64,000 nucleotides of DNA from Sordaria brevicollis (taxonomy: Eukaryota > Ascomycota > Sordariomycetes > Sordariales > Sordariaceae): positions 1,984,001 through 2,048,000 of the forward strand of contig JAUTDP010000009.1 of assembly GCA_033439795.1 (NCBI GenBank), in the 5' to 3' direction. The translations under genes were made by a program, and so were the position numbers. Within the stretch, counting starts at the first letter, position 1, and each line of letters begins with the position of its first letter. This document shows, piece by piece, positions 36,600 to 49,400 of the stretch. Under the pieces are notes generated by a model, which searched no databases, was not told where the DNA came from, and saw nothing but the letters and a program-made list of their open reading frames with translations.

Positions 36600-39500
36600 G
36601 AATTATTAAAATAAAACCCGTTTATAAAGTTTATATATTTTAAAATCCTTATTAAAATAAACTTTAATATAAAAGAAATCGAAATTTATATAAACCTTAG
36701 AGCGGTAAAAACCGTAATTGATCGTTAATTTTTAAATATTTTAAAATACTCTATTTTTACCGAATATTCTATATAAATTAAAGGAATTAGAGGGAAGTCT
36801 ATTCAATTTATTAAGTAAATTACTTTTATAATTTATTTAATAAAAAAAAATATATATAGCGCTCCGATATTATTTAAAATAAAAGCCGTAGGATAAATTA
36901 TAAATAAATTAAATCCGAACTTTTTATTAGCGAATTCTTTTTTATATTCTAAATAAATAAAGATTAATTATTATAAAGCCGAAGTAATTTTACTATAAAA
37001 TAATTTTAATACTTCCTTTAACGTTTTAAAACCTCCGTATTATTATTTACGCAAAATTATAACGGATAAGAAAGTTATTCTAAGGCTAAATAAAAAGAAA
37101 ATAATTCTAATTAATTATATCGACTTCCCTAAAAATTGTAATTTTTTTTTTAATTCTTTATATTAGGCCGTTTTTAACGTAATCGTCGATACCCAATCCC
37201 TTCGAATAATCCTTATAAAGAATATTATAAATAAAAATATAATTATTTTAAAAAAGTAGAAGGTTAATATAATTACCGAATATAATATTATTAATTATTT
37301 CGTTTCCAATTAGATAAAAATATACGAAATAACTTTCGCTATATAAATTTTATAAATAATAAATAACGACCCGATTTTACCCCTTAATAAGGCTATAGAA
37401 ATAATTTATTAAATATATTATATTCTTATTAACGTCGAAATCAATATCGACCCTAACCTAACTAAAGCCTTAAAATTTACTAATACTATTACTAACGCTC
37501 TACCGGACGAAGCTAAATAAGAACCCTCCGAAATTAATTTATTAAATTTATTTAAAATACCCGATAAATAATCTAACTTTAGTATATATATAAATAATAA
37601 AACCCCCGAATTCGTTACCGAAGAAGGAATATATATTTATACTAGGAGTAAATATATATCGCGCGCACTCGCTAAATTAATAGCGAAATTCCCTAAATTG
37701 TAGAAAGAAGGAGGGTTAATTAATATAATTAAAGAAAATATAATACGCGTTTTTTTAATAGAAGGATAATAAAATTATAAGGTTATTATTCGAATATATT
37801 TAATTAGTAAAAAGGATTAGGCTATTATTAATAAAATTTTTAATATTTTCTATAAATAAAGTAAAATAAATTAAATCAAATACGCTACGCTATTTATTCA
37901 CCCTATATTCGTTATATAAAAAAAGACGAAAAATAATCCTAAAGGACGCTTAGTAATCGATTTATATATTTTTAATATTTTTACTATCCCCAATAACTAC
38001 CCCTTACCGCTTTAATATAAAATTATCGTATTTATACGTAATAAAATTATTATAATAATTATTAATGTAATATTATTCTTCTATTAATTTAGGGTATAAT
38101 ATAAATATTAAGACCGGTTTATATTAATAATATATAAAAGATTAGAATAATTTATAATAGTATAAATAGAATTTAAAAATATTCTTACCTACGTATAATA
38201 ATTTATAAATATATTTTTTTATAAATATAAAGACTATTATAGGGTATATATCGACGATATTATAATTATATCTAATTCTATCGATGATTATTTAAAATAT
38301 TTCGACGTTATTTTTATTTTATTCGTATTAAAAAATATCGTTTTATTATTTAAAAAATTATATTTCGGCTACCTTAACGTCGAATTCTTAAAATTTCACG
38401 TTAATAGCTTCGGGCTCTCTATAATTAAGGATTATATTTAAATATTTAAAAATTTTACCTTCCCAATAATTTTAAAATTTTCGAATAATATATCGGCGGA
38501 ATAAGGTTTTTAAAATATTTAATTATTTATTACACTTAATTAGTAAAACCGCTTTAATTTTACAAAATTACCTTTCTCGTAATAAAATATAAAGTAAATA
38601 AAATAAAGGTCGGTAAATTAACGCGCCGGATAATATATTATACGAAAATATTCTTTACGCTTACTTTAACGGAAAGGGCCGTTTTTGATATACTCTAACG
38701 CATTATATATAATAATTAGATTATTTTCTATTATTTCGACCTTAATAAATTCGTCTTTTTTTAAATTAACAGCTCTTTAGAACGTAAGTTTAATATTATA
38801 ATTTTCTATTTAAAGGATAAATATTAATAAATCGAAGGTACCTTTATACCTTCCCTATAAATTTTATTAATTATATTTTTAAATAAAATTTTAATTAAAG
38901 TAGAAATTAAATACAATCCGTCGGAATTAGAAATCGCTTATTTAATATAAGTAATAAAGAAGCTCTATACTTAATTATACGCGTATAACCTACCTATTAT
39001 TATTTTAACCGACTATTCTATAATTAAAGGTATCGTCGAATAAACTTCTCTCTATATTTTATTAATTAATTATATTAATTATCATTTAATAAATATATTA
39101 ATTTACCTTTCCAAATATAAATTAAAGGTTTTTTATATCTTTAGTAAATTTAATTTCGTACCCAATACTTTAAACCGTTTTAAAACTATTATAAGTAATA
39201 AGAATTAAGAAAGTACTTTAATTTTCGACGATATTTGGATAAAAGATTATATTATATAAATAAACGATATTTAATATTCCTTTTTAAAAACCTAAATAAA
39301 CCTAAGCTACGTAAGGACTTTATTTTAAAATACATATCCGATAGTAAATTCGCGAAGGTTATAAAATATTTAAAAAATTATTTTAAAAAGGTCTTTAAAA
39401 ATAGAAATATTATATTTTCGAAGCCCGGCTATCCTTTCTTTATATAAAATAATCTTATTTATAATTAATAAATAAATAAAACGAAGGCATTTTATATCCT

Positions 39501-40970
39501 TTTTAAATAAATTAAAGCAATTCTAAAATTTATTTATAACGGAAAATATTATTTCAGCCGCAATTATATAATATACGATTTATAAGGATTATTATTCGTT
39601 AATAAAACCCGCTTAATTAAATAATATTTAGAATACTATCCAATCTATTAATTTAACCAAACCGATCGTTAATTAATTATTAGAAATTATTAACTTATTA
39701 AATTAGAGGAGGCTTTCCCTATAAAAATTATATTTATTAACTTTATTATCGGACTCCTTAAAATCTCTTCTAAAAATACCCCCTAAATAATACCTAATTA
39801 TAATACATTTAATACCTTAATACTTATTATAAATAAAATATCTAAAAAAATATTACTAATCCCTAAATATAATATATATATTATTATAAAATAAAGTATT
39901 ATTACAATCCGGTTATTCTTATTATATAATTAAGGCTTTCCTATCGGTATTATATCTAATCGGGATAAAAAATTTATATCCCAATTTTAAAAAGGTATAT
40001 AGACCGCCTTAAGTACTAAACTATTTATAATTACCGCGTATTATCCCTTTAATAATAGAATAGTAAAATATAAAAATTAAATTATCGAAATCGCTATTTA
40101 TTTTTATACTTTTATTTACGAATTCGAATATAATTAATTATTAATTATACTATTATTATAATAGAATTTCAATAGCGCTTTTATCGAGAATTTTAAAGCC
40201 TCCCCTTATAAATACTTATTTAGTTATAAACTTCGGGGACCTTTCGATATAAACCTATAATTTAAAAATAATTACTAATTATAAAATAATTTAATTATCC
40301 GAAATTATATCCGGTAAGAAGTTTAATTAATTATAATTTTCGTTATCGCTAATATAAAAATTAAATATAATATTACTTACTAATAATTCGACTTTTAAAT
40401 CGGCGATAAAATATTTTTAAAACTTTATTATAATTATTACCTACCCGGATAACCTTTATATAAAACCTCCTAATAACGCTCCGGACTATTTAAAATCCTC
40501 GAGAAAATAAATTATTTAGCTTATTAATTAAATTTACCCAATTAAATAAAAATCTACCCAATTATTTCCGTAATATATTTATTACTAGCGTTAAAAAATA
40601 AAAACCCGTTTAGCCGTTTTATTCCCCCCTTAAAACCGATCGAAAACTCCTAGAATAATTCTAATAAAAATAAGGGTAAGCGGTACGAATTAGAAAAAAT
40701 CGCAATATATAAATAAATTAATAGAAAGATTTAATATTACGTAAAATAGAAAAAATACAATTATTATTTAAATAAATAGAAGGATACGGAAGATTTAAAA
40801 AATATTAAGGAATTAATTAAAGATTATTAGAAATATCGGCCCAATAAACGAAAGAGAAATACCCCCCGCTTATACGTAAATAAATAAAGGAAAGTTTAAT
40901 TTATAAATGAAAAAGATTAAAAGGATAAAAAACGTTAATCCCCGAAAAGGAAATAAAAGCATTCCTATTA
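36600..40970 (+). pseudogene. pol of element A: protease to chromodomain, RIP-degraded
   Basis: Matches B's pol throughout. The RT box VYIDDIIIISNS (about 38244-38280) is intact at the residue level. A 70-codon stretch free of stops at 39235-39447 is just a surviving piece of the region between RNase H and integrase. The chromodomain is at about 40685-40830 (KRYELEKIAIYK then INRKIxYYVK and KNIKELIKDY). Trp and Gln positions are stops. The element cannot move itself. Confidence 0.8.
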
Positions 40971-41007
40971 AAAATAATAGTATTTCCTTCGTAATACCGG
41001 GACTTAA

Positions 41008-41304
41008 TATAAACGAAAGGATTATATATATATATACTAAATTTATTAAATAGGAAATATAATATACTATAAACGTTATACCCTAATAGGACCCGCTAGC
41101 CGGCAGATTAATAAGCGTATGCCTGGCAGGTGCCCGCCGGGCGCAGTCGAAGACCTATTTTAAATTGCGCGTTATTTAATGGTCGGGTTGAATCCTTGAA
41201 AAGGATTCTTATAGGCGCCTGCCTACGGCTCCCTTTCTTCCTTTTACATCATCTTCTTTTTAATATTACAGATTGCTACAACGTATCGTGGTATTACCCT
41301 ATCA
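41008..41304 (+). repeat. 3' LTR of element A
   Basis: 297 bp, starting TATAAACGAAAGG (TG and C/G sites mutated) and ending CCCTATCA. The first half is heavily RIPped and the second half hardly at all (CCTGGCAGGTGCCC at 41131 on). The AATTATAA duplication follows at 41305-41312. Confidence 0.9.
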
Positions 41305-41312
41305 AATTATAA

Positions 41313-44180
41313 TTTTTATAGCCGAATTCTTCTCTTACTATTCGAAGAAACAATTGTATATATACTCCGGTATTTAAAAAATATATAAATTAATAAATAA
41401 TTAAAAATTAAATAGAAATTGTTTTAATAATATTTATATGACGGTAATTAATATAATAGCCGTTCTTAGTATATTTAACGTAGGCTATACCTTTATTTAT
41501 TTAATTATAATATTTATAACCGTCGGCTACGCCGGCGTAAATAACGTAAAGAGCGTAAGGGATTTTCCATTCAATACCGGGTTATTTACCCGAAGGCGTT
41601 ACAATAATTCTTTATAAAATTTTTATTAATATATAAAGGTTAAATAATATTAATAATATATATATTAAAGAAGGAAGGGTAAATTTACGGGTTTTTTAGC
41701 GGAAGAACCGCCGCCGCCGACGTTGTTATCATTTTTACGTTTAGAAGTATTATTACCGCTGTGGGTAGTAGAAGGTATATTATTAAATAATAATTGTAAT
41801 ATTAATTTAAAATTAGAATTAAAATTAGATTACGGTCGTAAAAAAATAATAAAAATAATGATAGGTATATATATTTATATAATTGTAATATAAAAAGAAA
41901 ACTTTCTAAATATATAGAATAATTAATATAATTATATAAATAAAATAAAATAGAGGTATATATATAATAGTAATAATATTATATATTAGAAAAGGAGAGA
42001 AGAGGAGAAAAAAGGAAGAGGAAAAGGAGAATGCGAGGAAGGATAAATAACGCGACGAAAGTGGGGGAAATCCCTCTATTTATTTATAATATTACTTTTA
42101 AAATTTAAATTTTTAAATAAAAGGATTTACGAATAATTATTAATTTATTTGCTATATTATTCGAAATATTATCCTATATAGGAGTTCGAAGTAAATTCGA
42201 ATTTATATTTCTTATTTTATTATTTATACGGGAAACGTAGCCAAGAAACTATAAATATTACTATATAGTTTAGTATTAATAAATATTAGGGAAAATAAAT
42301 TCTTTTCCCAATATCCTACTATATATATCGATATAAAATCTAATATTTAATATATAGGTTTATATAATAATTATATAAAATATTCTTAAAAAATGGTTTA
42401 TTTTTATATTAAAAATAATTTTTTTTATAGGTTGAAAGTTTTATAAATTATTAACCCTTATTTTTTATTATATATTATTACCCCGCCGCGGGGTAATTAT
42501 TTAATACTTTTCAATAGCGCTATAAAGAAATTTTTATAGGGCATTATATAAAATTATATTTTAATTAAATATTAAAGGGGGTAACTTTAGAAAAACGATT
42601 AAAATATTAAATTTTAATTCGAATAAAATATTGAATTTATATGCTATAAAATATTAAAGGATTATTAAATTATATATTCTACTTAACCTTCTTCCTCCAA
42701 AACCTTTTCCCGTTATTATATTAAATTATTTAAGTTAATAATAAATATAATATTTATACTTACTTTTACCTTATTAATAAAGATTTAAAATTAATAGTTT
42801 ATCTCTTCCGCTATTCCTCTACAAAATATAATTATATTTTTAATACGGTAAATATTTTTATTTAACCGCTTATTAATTTTTTAAATTTATAATTTTTATT
42901 TTAATAATATATTAATAATAGAATTAAAAGTACTTTCAAAAGGCTTTTTAATCTATTCGTATACTTTAAAGCTATATTATACTTATAAATTAATTAGCTA
43001 AATAAAGTAAATTAATAATAATAAATTAAATATAAAGTAGTAATACCAAATATATATATATAGAAGCTACTATACCGAAAACTATTTATACTTATATTGA
43101 AGTATATTAATAAACTAATTATTTATTTCTATTTAATTATTATTAAAATTTCTTAATAATATATAATCTAGTTCGAAATAATTATTATTTTGAGGTTTAT
43201 ATTCTGGAAATTCAGCCTTATTTACCCTATTAATATTATAATTATTAAATATATATATATTAGTAAATATTTTATCCGTAATAAAATAATAAAAAAAATT
43301 TACTGTCGGTTATCCTATTAATATATTACTTCCTAACTAAGTACTACCGTATAACCTTCTTAAATATTTTTAAATGTACTTAACCGTTTTTAAGCAAGGT
43401 ATAGTTAACGAAAGACTATTATCTATATACGGATTAGTAATTTTTTAAAACTATAATTAGGAAATTTATATATAAGAGGTCTATAGTAGTATTTACTACG
43501 GATTTTCCGCTTATTAATGAGACGGTTATAATTTTCCAACCTATTAATAATAGTAATAAAATTGCTTTTCAAATTGTAAATTCCTACTATATCCTTTTTT
43601 ATAGCGTTCTTAATTTTGAAGTAACTATATTAGGATTTAATTATATTCGTAGTATTAATTTAAAGAAGTAGAGGGATATTGTATTTAAATTAATATACCT
43701 AATATTTAATTTCTATTCTCTAATACTTCCGAATATAATTTACTTAATAAAGAATAACGTAAGAAATAATTTTATTAATAAATATAAGATATTTCTCTTC
43801 GGTTAATTTACGGTAGAGTATAATACTTATAATTTCTAAATATAATTTATTATTTTAAATATTTCTATATAATAAATTCTAAGAGTACTTTCTATATAAT
43901 AAATATTAAATAATAATAATTCTATCCCTAGTAAAAGTATTATATATAATTAATTATTCGGCCGTTAAATCGTTTATTATTATATACTTTAACGCCCAAT
44001 TATTAAGACTACTATATTACTTAAATAAAATATATAAATATATTTTAATAATTTTAATATTGAGTATAAAGGTATAAAAGAACGTAAAAGAGAGTTATAA
44101 ACTATATTTATTTCGTACTATAATTATAAATAAATAAAAATTATAACGATTAATTTTATACGTTATATTTATAATAGTAA
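41313..44180. other. RIP-degraded middle of the TIR element
   Basis: AT-rich and depleted of CpA/TpG. A minus-strand frame at about 41840-41690 reads as a Ser/Asn/Gly-rich C-terminus (GGGGSSAKKP), with CCGCCGCCGCCGAC preserved on the plus strand. Another minus frame at about 42960-42640 is Lys/Ile-rich. No transposase signature was recognised, so the family of the host element remains open. Confidence 0.4.
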
Positions 44181-44183
44181 TAC

Positions 44184-44905
44184 TGAGATGGGGCGGATAA
44201 ATAGGTACAAGGGTACACGGCTAAACAGCAGATTTTTTCCGAATTTTTTCGAAAATTTTTCGTAGTTTTTCATTCTGGAGGAATTCTTCCAGGGATTTTC
44301 CCTGGTTATAATCTAAGAAAAGAGGTATAAGATAAGGATGCATTATAATAAGCTAATTTGAAGGAAGTATAATAATAGTACATTGAGTAGATTAAGAAAG
44401 AAAGCTGTGGAATGAATTTCGGACTTTTATATAGTAAGAAGGAAAGCTCTAAAGGAATAAAAGGAGAGAAGGGTAATTAGAAAGAAAAGAAGGAAGGGTA
44501 AGCAACTTTTGCTAGAATAATAATTAGACTTTATTCAATCTTTGAGACAAAAATCTTCTTCAATTTGGTAAAAATCAATTCCTTAATTAAATCTTTAAAA
44601 CTTCCTAACCCTACCTCTATGATAAGTAAAAGAAAAAATACAATTAAGTCGAAAAAGATGTTCCTATTATTAGATTATTCCTTTCTCCCCTATAGATCTA
44701 CTCCTCTCTCTACTCTTTTAGTCTTATTAGAAGTTTTTAATATAGCTCCTTTCCTAGTTATTGTGGTGGTAGTGGTTGTTTGGGGTTGTTTTTCTTCCCC
44801 ATTTCAATACTTCCTTATTTATATAGCAAATTTATACTAAATTACTTTACAAATATAAATTTACTAATTAATTCCTTTTTTTTTTTTTTATCAAATTAGG
44901 GTTAT
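44184..44905. other. Un-RIPped island inside the TIR element
   Basis: CpA and TpG return abruptly at about 44184 (CTGAGATGGGGCGGATAAAT) and fade near 44905. Near its left end are a near-palindrome (CTGGAGGAATTCTTCCAG, about 44274-44291) and a perfect 7-bp hairpin CCAGGGA/TCCCTGG (44289-44305). A 91-codon open frame at 44565 has no ATG start and looks like chance. It may be a late insertion, but I found no inverted or direct repeats at its ends. Confidence 0.4.
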
Positions 44906-46426
44906 TTCCTACTATTATAACCTTATAGTTTTTCTACCTTTGCTCCTTATTAATAATTTTCTTTAATAATTCGGCGAAGAGTTTCTCGGCTTTAAGAATT
45001 TTATTAATAGGGTTATATTTTTTATAGCTTTTCATACCGGTTTTATTTTTATACCTAACTACCGTTTTAAATTCCTAATTTTTTAAATATTAAATTATCG
45101 ACTACTATAATTCTCTAATCGAAATTACTCAACGGGAGCGTTTTTTCGCCTAAGAACTATATACTCTAATATAATAATAAAGTGCCCAATTTCTAGTAAA
45201 AAAATAATATACTCTTAAATAACTATTAATAATATAATTTAATTATATTCTAGTATTTTATAAATATAATTATTAATAATAATAATTCTATAAATCTCTT
45301 CTAGAATTTCTTCTAAATAAAAATTTATAGGGCATTTACTAAATATATATAAAGGCTTTGAAATTTTACCGGTTCTATTACTATTATTTAATTTACTTTA
45401 ATATAAACAATAATAATAACGTTCTTACTTATTAAATTTAGGCCTTTTTAACCTATCCCTCTTATTCTAAAAATATAAAACCTGACGTTAATTATATTTA
45501 AAATTAATTTTAATTACTTCGAACGGATCGCTTACTATAAAATAACGTTCGCGGATAGTAATTATCCGTTTTAGAATATAAAAACCGCCGTTAAATATAC
45601 CTAAAATAATTTATCTTTTTCTAACGGGGTTATAATTATATTATTTATAATAGCTACCCTATAATATAACTTCGGGCTTATTCCTATCCCTATTATTACT
45701 ATTATTATTATTATTATCTTTATTATCCAATAATAAAAAAGGAAGAAATAATAGTAAAAAAGGAAATAATAGCAAAGAAAGAAGTAATAACGAAAAAGGA
45801 AATAATAGCGAAGAAGGAGGTAGTAATAAAGAAGGGAATAATAAAGGACAAAGTTTTAGCGAAGAGGATTTACACCGCTTTTCCTATTTTCGTTTTTTTA
45901 CTAAAAATTCCAATTCCGTAATAAAAAGTAAGAATAAAAACTTTAATTATATTATAATAAATATTAATAAATTACTTTATTAAAATTAAATATAGCGAAA
46001 TCCCGTATAGCGCTATAAATTTCGTAGAAAGAGAGGATTAAATTCTAATAATAATATTAATAATAATATTAAAGGAAGTAATAATCTATTAAAAGGAATA
46101 ATAAAAATAGTAGAAATATTTATAATATTTATATATTAATCTATAATATATTAATAATAGTACGTAATTATATATATTCATTTTCGTATTATTAAAGTTC
46201 ATAAAATTATATTATTTATAAAATTAAATTATATTAAAGTTTATAACTCTTAGGATATTGTATAAACAATTATATAAACGATACGTAATATGTTCGGACG
46301 AATACGATACGTATATAAAGAGTACGGGCCGCGGATACGTAGCGGAAAAAAATATAAAGGTATTGAAATTATTAATGGGCGCTTGCGATTAACTTCTGGC
46401 GCTTATGAAAAAATATCTGCGGAGGT
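44906..46426. other. RIP-degraded right arm of the TIR element
   Basis: A minus-strand frame at about 45350-44920 is readable when stops are taken as Gln (for example KNRTGKISKPLYIFSKCPINF and a Lys-rich end), suggesting a former protein on the minus strand. 45735-45870 is a Lys/Asn/Gly-type simple repeat (AATAATAGYRAARAAGGA). Composition returns to normal from about 46290. Confidence 0.4.
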
Positions 46427-46486
46427 CTATTATATCTGTGCGGTGGCTCAGCACTTGCCTAAAATGAACTTTGCGCGGACCTGGAT
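46427..46486 (-). repeat. Right terminal inverted repeat of the 45-kb island
   Basis: Reverse complement of 1136-1205, without the 10-bp insertion of the left copy. It ends ...CGCGGACCTGGAT at 46486. The next bases (GCCGCTCC) do not match the left flank, so no target duplication is visible. Confidence 0.75.
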
Positions 46487-49400
46487 GCCGCTCCCGCTAT
46501 CCGGGCCTCTCGCCGTCCCACCGGGAGTGATCTCCGTTGACAAACAGCACGCCAACGAGGGGATGGATGGGTGGATGGATAGATGGGAGCTCCAATTAAC
46601 TTTTCCTCCTCTATGACAACCAACTGACTTCTTTTACTTTTTCAACTCTTGTGTTGTTACTGCCCGAATTCTTGGCGTCTGCTTCGACAACTTAGGTTGC
46701 TCTATCGTTCAACTTTCCTTATCTTTTCACCTGATAACAAAAAAAAGTTTAAGTGGTTGCGTCTCCTCGAAGCACACAGCACAACCATGTGTCGATGTTG
46801 CAATGTCATGTCTCGGCAGGCAGGCAAGCAGAAGAAAAACGAACCAACGAAAGGAAGCAAGCCGTTCGAACATCGAAGGATGTCGTCCTTGCATCTCAGA
46901 CAGTGTGTCTTGGTCTTGTCAACCGCCGCCGCCGCTGGAAGCGATCGCCGCGCACAGTATGAATTGCTTCGTGAAGCATTCTGGATGGGACAGCCCTCAC
47001 TTCAGGCTATTTAGTTGACTTTCTTTCTCTGACTTCAGTGCTCAACAACGTTTCCTTTGCGGTCCATCTTCCAACTCGACTGTCCTTGGATCGACTTCAT
47101 GCTTGCTCAAATAGCAGACCGACGGACTTTTAGTTATCGCTGCGAACCGACTTTCCAAAAAGAGAGTCCCTGCCCACTAAAATGGGAAGGGAGATAGATG
47201 CCCTCCAGCGATCTCGATCGATGTGTGCGTTTCTGGACGATAAACTTAATGACCTCTAGACGAGCTTCCCTGGCAGAGCACACGACAAGACGTCGTCAAC
47301 AGGGAATTCAGCACCTACTTTTGGTGTAGTTCGTCTTGGGTTTGGTTAGGGTGTCTGCCAACATTCTTGGGAATGGAAAATGTTCAGACCACTGGTCTCT
47401 CATCAGAGAGTCTTTTGAGAGTTCCCTCGTCTTTGGCATTATTGCAGGCTCAGCGGGGGACAGAGCAGTAATTTGGGCGTCCAGGCAGGTATCAATGATA
47501 CGGAGATGCCGATTTCATAACATATCTCACGCGTTTTGTGCTATGTTGTTGGCCGTAATGAGCGACGAGATGTGATCGCCAATTTCCAGTTGATATGCAG
47601 TTGGTTGAGAGCAGCAGCGTGGGGTTGTTGACGACATGCGATTCAAATCTTGGATATGGGGTTACCAAGTGTCGTGCATCTCGGCACTATACTGCGCATT
47701 CTGAGTGGCTGGATACTGCTTTGTAAGTCGTGAGCATCCCGACAAGGAAAGTCAAGATATCAACGTCGTGAAAGTGATATTCTAGCAGTGGAGCGAGGAA
47801 TAAGAAATGACGATGTTTGGAAAGGAATGATGTAGGAGTATAGGCAATTGGAACCTCGAGAACGAGCACATCGTCAAATCTGATCCACCTCCTGGAGATC
47901 TCGCTCGGCCGGTTCGCTTGCTCAACCCCAAGATATCTGGTGAGATCCTGCACTTAATCGGAAGCGGCCGTCAAGCTTGACGTATCTTCATGTCTGGTAT
48001 ACCCAGCCATGTCTACACACCATCGTTTATCCATCTGCAACATGAGATCACTTCATGGAGGTGGTGATAGATCGTACCTTATCTGCACTTTCTGAGCTTA
48101 GTTCAGAGTGACAAGGAGGGTTGCAACACGCCAGTACACCAGTAGATCATCATCATCTTGAACGATCTGTTGGGTGATTTGGCCGGAGCGTTTAACCAGC
48201 CATACTGGTCTCTTTCGGTATCCCCAAGAACCTCAGTTCAACCTGCCGAATTGCCGCTTGTCCTATTCACTTGTGAACACCCTCTCACGCATTTGTCCTC
48301 TAGAGCAGTTGAACATCAAGCGGAGTAGAATGTGACGCTGGGTCCACAGACAAGGACCTTGACGGCGAGGCATATCTGAAGTGTTAGGAAGACAAATGGG
48401 GCAATTGTATCGCCCACGGTCTAGAGCATCCAATGAACTCCACCGTGATGTCTGGTTTGAGTTGCAGAGAAAGAGGAGCAAGTGTTTCTTGCGTGCTTCG
48501 GAGACCGAGACAGTGTGTCAAGTCAAGGAAGGTGAGTCGGGGACCGGCTGGCGTAGGCCGTTCGTCGACCGAACCCCAGGAACAGAGCCAAGTTATCCGA
48601 TCATGCTAGAGAGAGCAAGTGTTCGCCGAGAAAACGGTTGCCAAACTTTGTGCCTCGGGGAAAGAAACGAGCGCCCGACTTGGCAAAAGAGTTGTCGGCC
48701 ATGAAGTATCTGCCGCTTCACATGTCTGCCATGCAGCATCGGAAATGATGGCTACCTAGTTACTAATGCTTGTGGTTCTTCAGGTTGAAAAGGTCTCCAT
48801 TATTTAATCCGCCGTGGGCTTCTAGAACTCTGTCTCCAGGGAAGAACATGAGGTTCATAAGCCTTCTCCAGGTCTTTGCGTTGAGGTACGGCCCGAGGGT
48901 ATGGGGATATAACGTTGTCCGACGACCATGTTTCTTGGTGAGGCGGAGGTGCCGGATGAAAGAACGAGGTATTTGGATTCGAAAGGACATGTTATTTGCA
49001 TATCGTATTCCATTTGGCATGATATCGCCCGCCTAAAGGCAATATCAAGGGGAAACAACCGAAGGGTATATCCAGGTAGTTGAAGTTGAGAGGGGCATCG
49101 GCCATTCCAGCCCTGGGCTGAGTCAGGTACACGGGAGCTGTCGTGTCTGGTTGACGGGGAAGTCTGAACTTTGTTTTCATTGAGGGTTCTGGCAGTCGTC
49201 AGCTATGGTTATGAGGCCGATGGCACCAGCCCGCAGGCGGCCCAGGCCGGTCTGATAGCCTCAACTGGTTGAGATGATAACTTTGAATTTGTGAAGAGCC
49301 TCAAACCGTCGAGATGAAGCCTGGTTTCGTCCCGTCGTGTGGGTGAGCTTCCTTGGTCTGATAGTGTAGTTTAAGCTTGGTCGTCGAGGCCCACTAACTT

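Larger units (their letters stand above)
2258..41304 (+). mobile_element. Outer Ty3/Gypsy chromovirus (element A), split by element B
   Basis: LTRs lie at 2258-2553 and 41008-41304, with AATTATAA directly outside both. Removing element B (2569-32964 and its duplication) leaves about 8.6 kb. The internal region runs left to right: untranslated leader, gag (about 33540-36500), then protease, RT, RNase H, integrase and a C-terminal chromodomain (about 36600-40970). The RT active site YIDD is still readable at 38247-38258. B collinearly matches A throughout, so the two belong to one family. An 8-bp duplication is longer than the 4-6 bp usual for this class; part of the match may be chance in AT-rich DNA. 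Confidence 0.85.
1136..46486. mobile_element. TIR-bounded DNA transposon hosting all nested elements
   Basis: The AT-rich island is bracketed by inverted repeats at 1136-1205 and 46427-46486. Taking out the Gypsy element inserted at 2258-41304 leaves about 1.1 kb on the left and 5.2 kb on the right, a 6.3-kb element, which is a plausible size for an autonomous TIR transposon. Long TIRs would suit a Mutator-like element, but this is inference: I could not recognise a transposase in the mutated interior and saw no clear target-site duplication beyond the TIRs. It must be the oldest layer, because element A lies inside it with an 8-bp duplication. The alternative is that the inverted repeats are an unrelated older duplication at the edges of the RIPped block. 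Confidence 0.5.

Noticed and set aside
41313..44180. Pogo/Fot1-type transposase in the host element
   Set aside because: I tried both strands for a CENP-B helix-turn-helix and DDE motifs and saw only weak, frame-hopping likeness.
44565..44840. 91-codon frame in the un-RIPped island
   Set aside because: The first codon is TTG, not ATG, and the sequence is AT-rich with a valine run; no family.
1290..46290. Centromere or mitochondrial insertion as reason for the high A+T
   Set aside because: CpG is kept while CpA/TpG are lost, recognisable retroelements are present, and normal genes follow within kilobases; RIP explains the composition.
1136..46486. Starship-type giant element
   Set aside because: No captain-like tyrosine recombinase at an edge and no host cargo genes; the size comes from nested retroelements and a Helitron.
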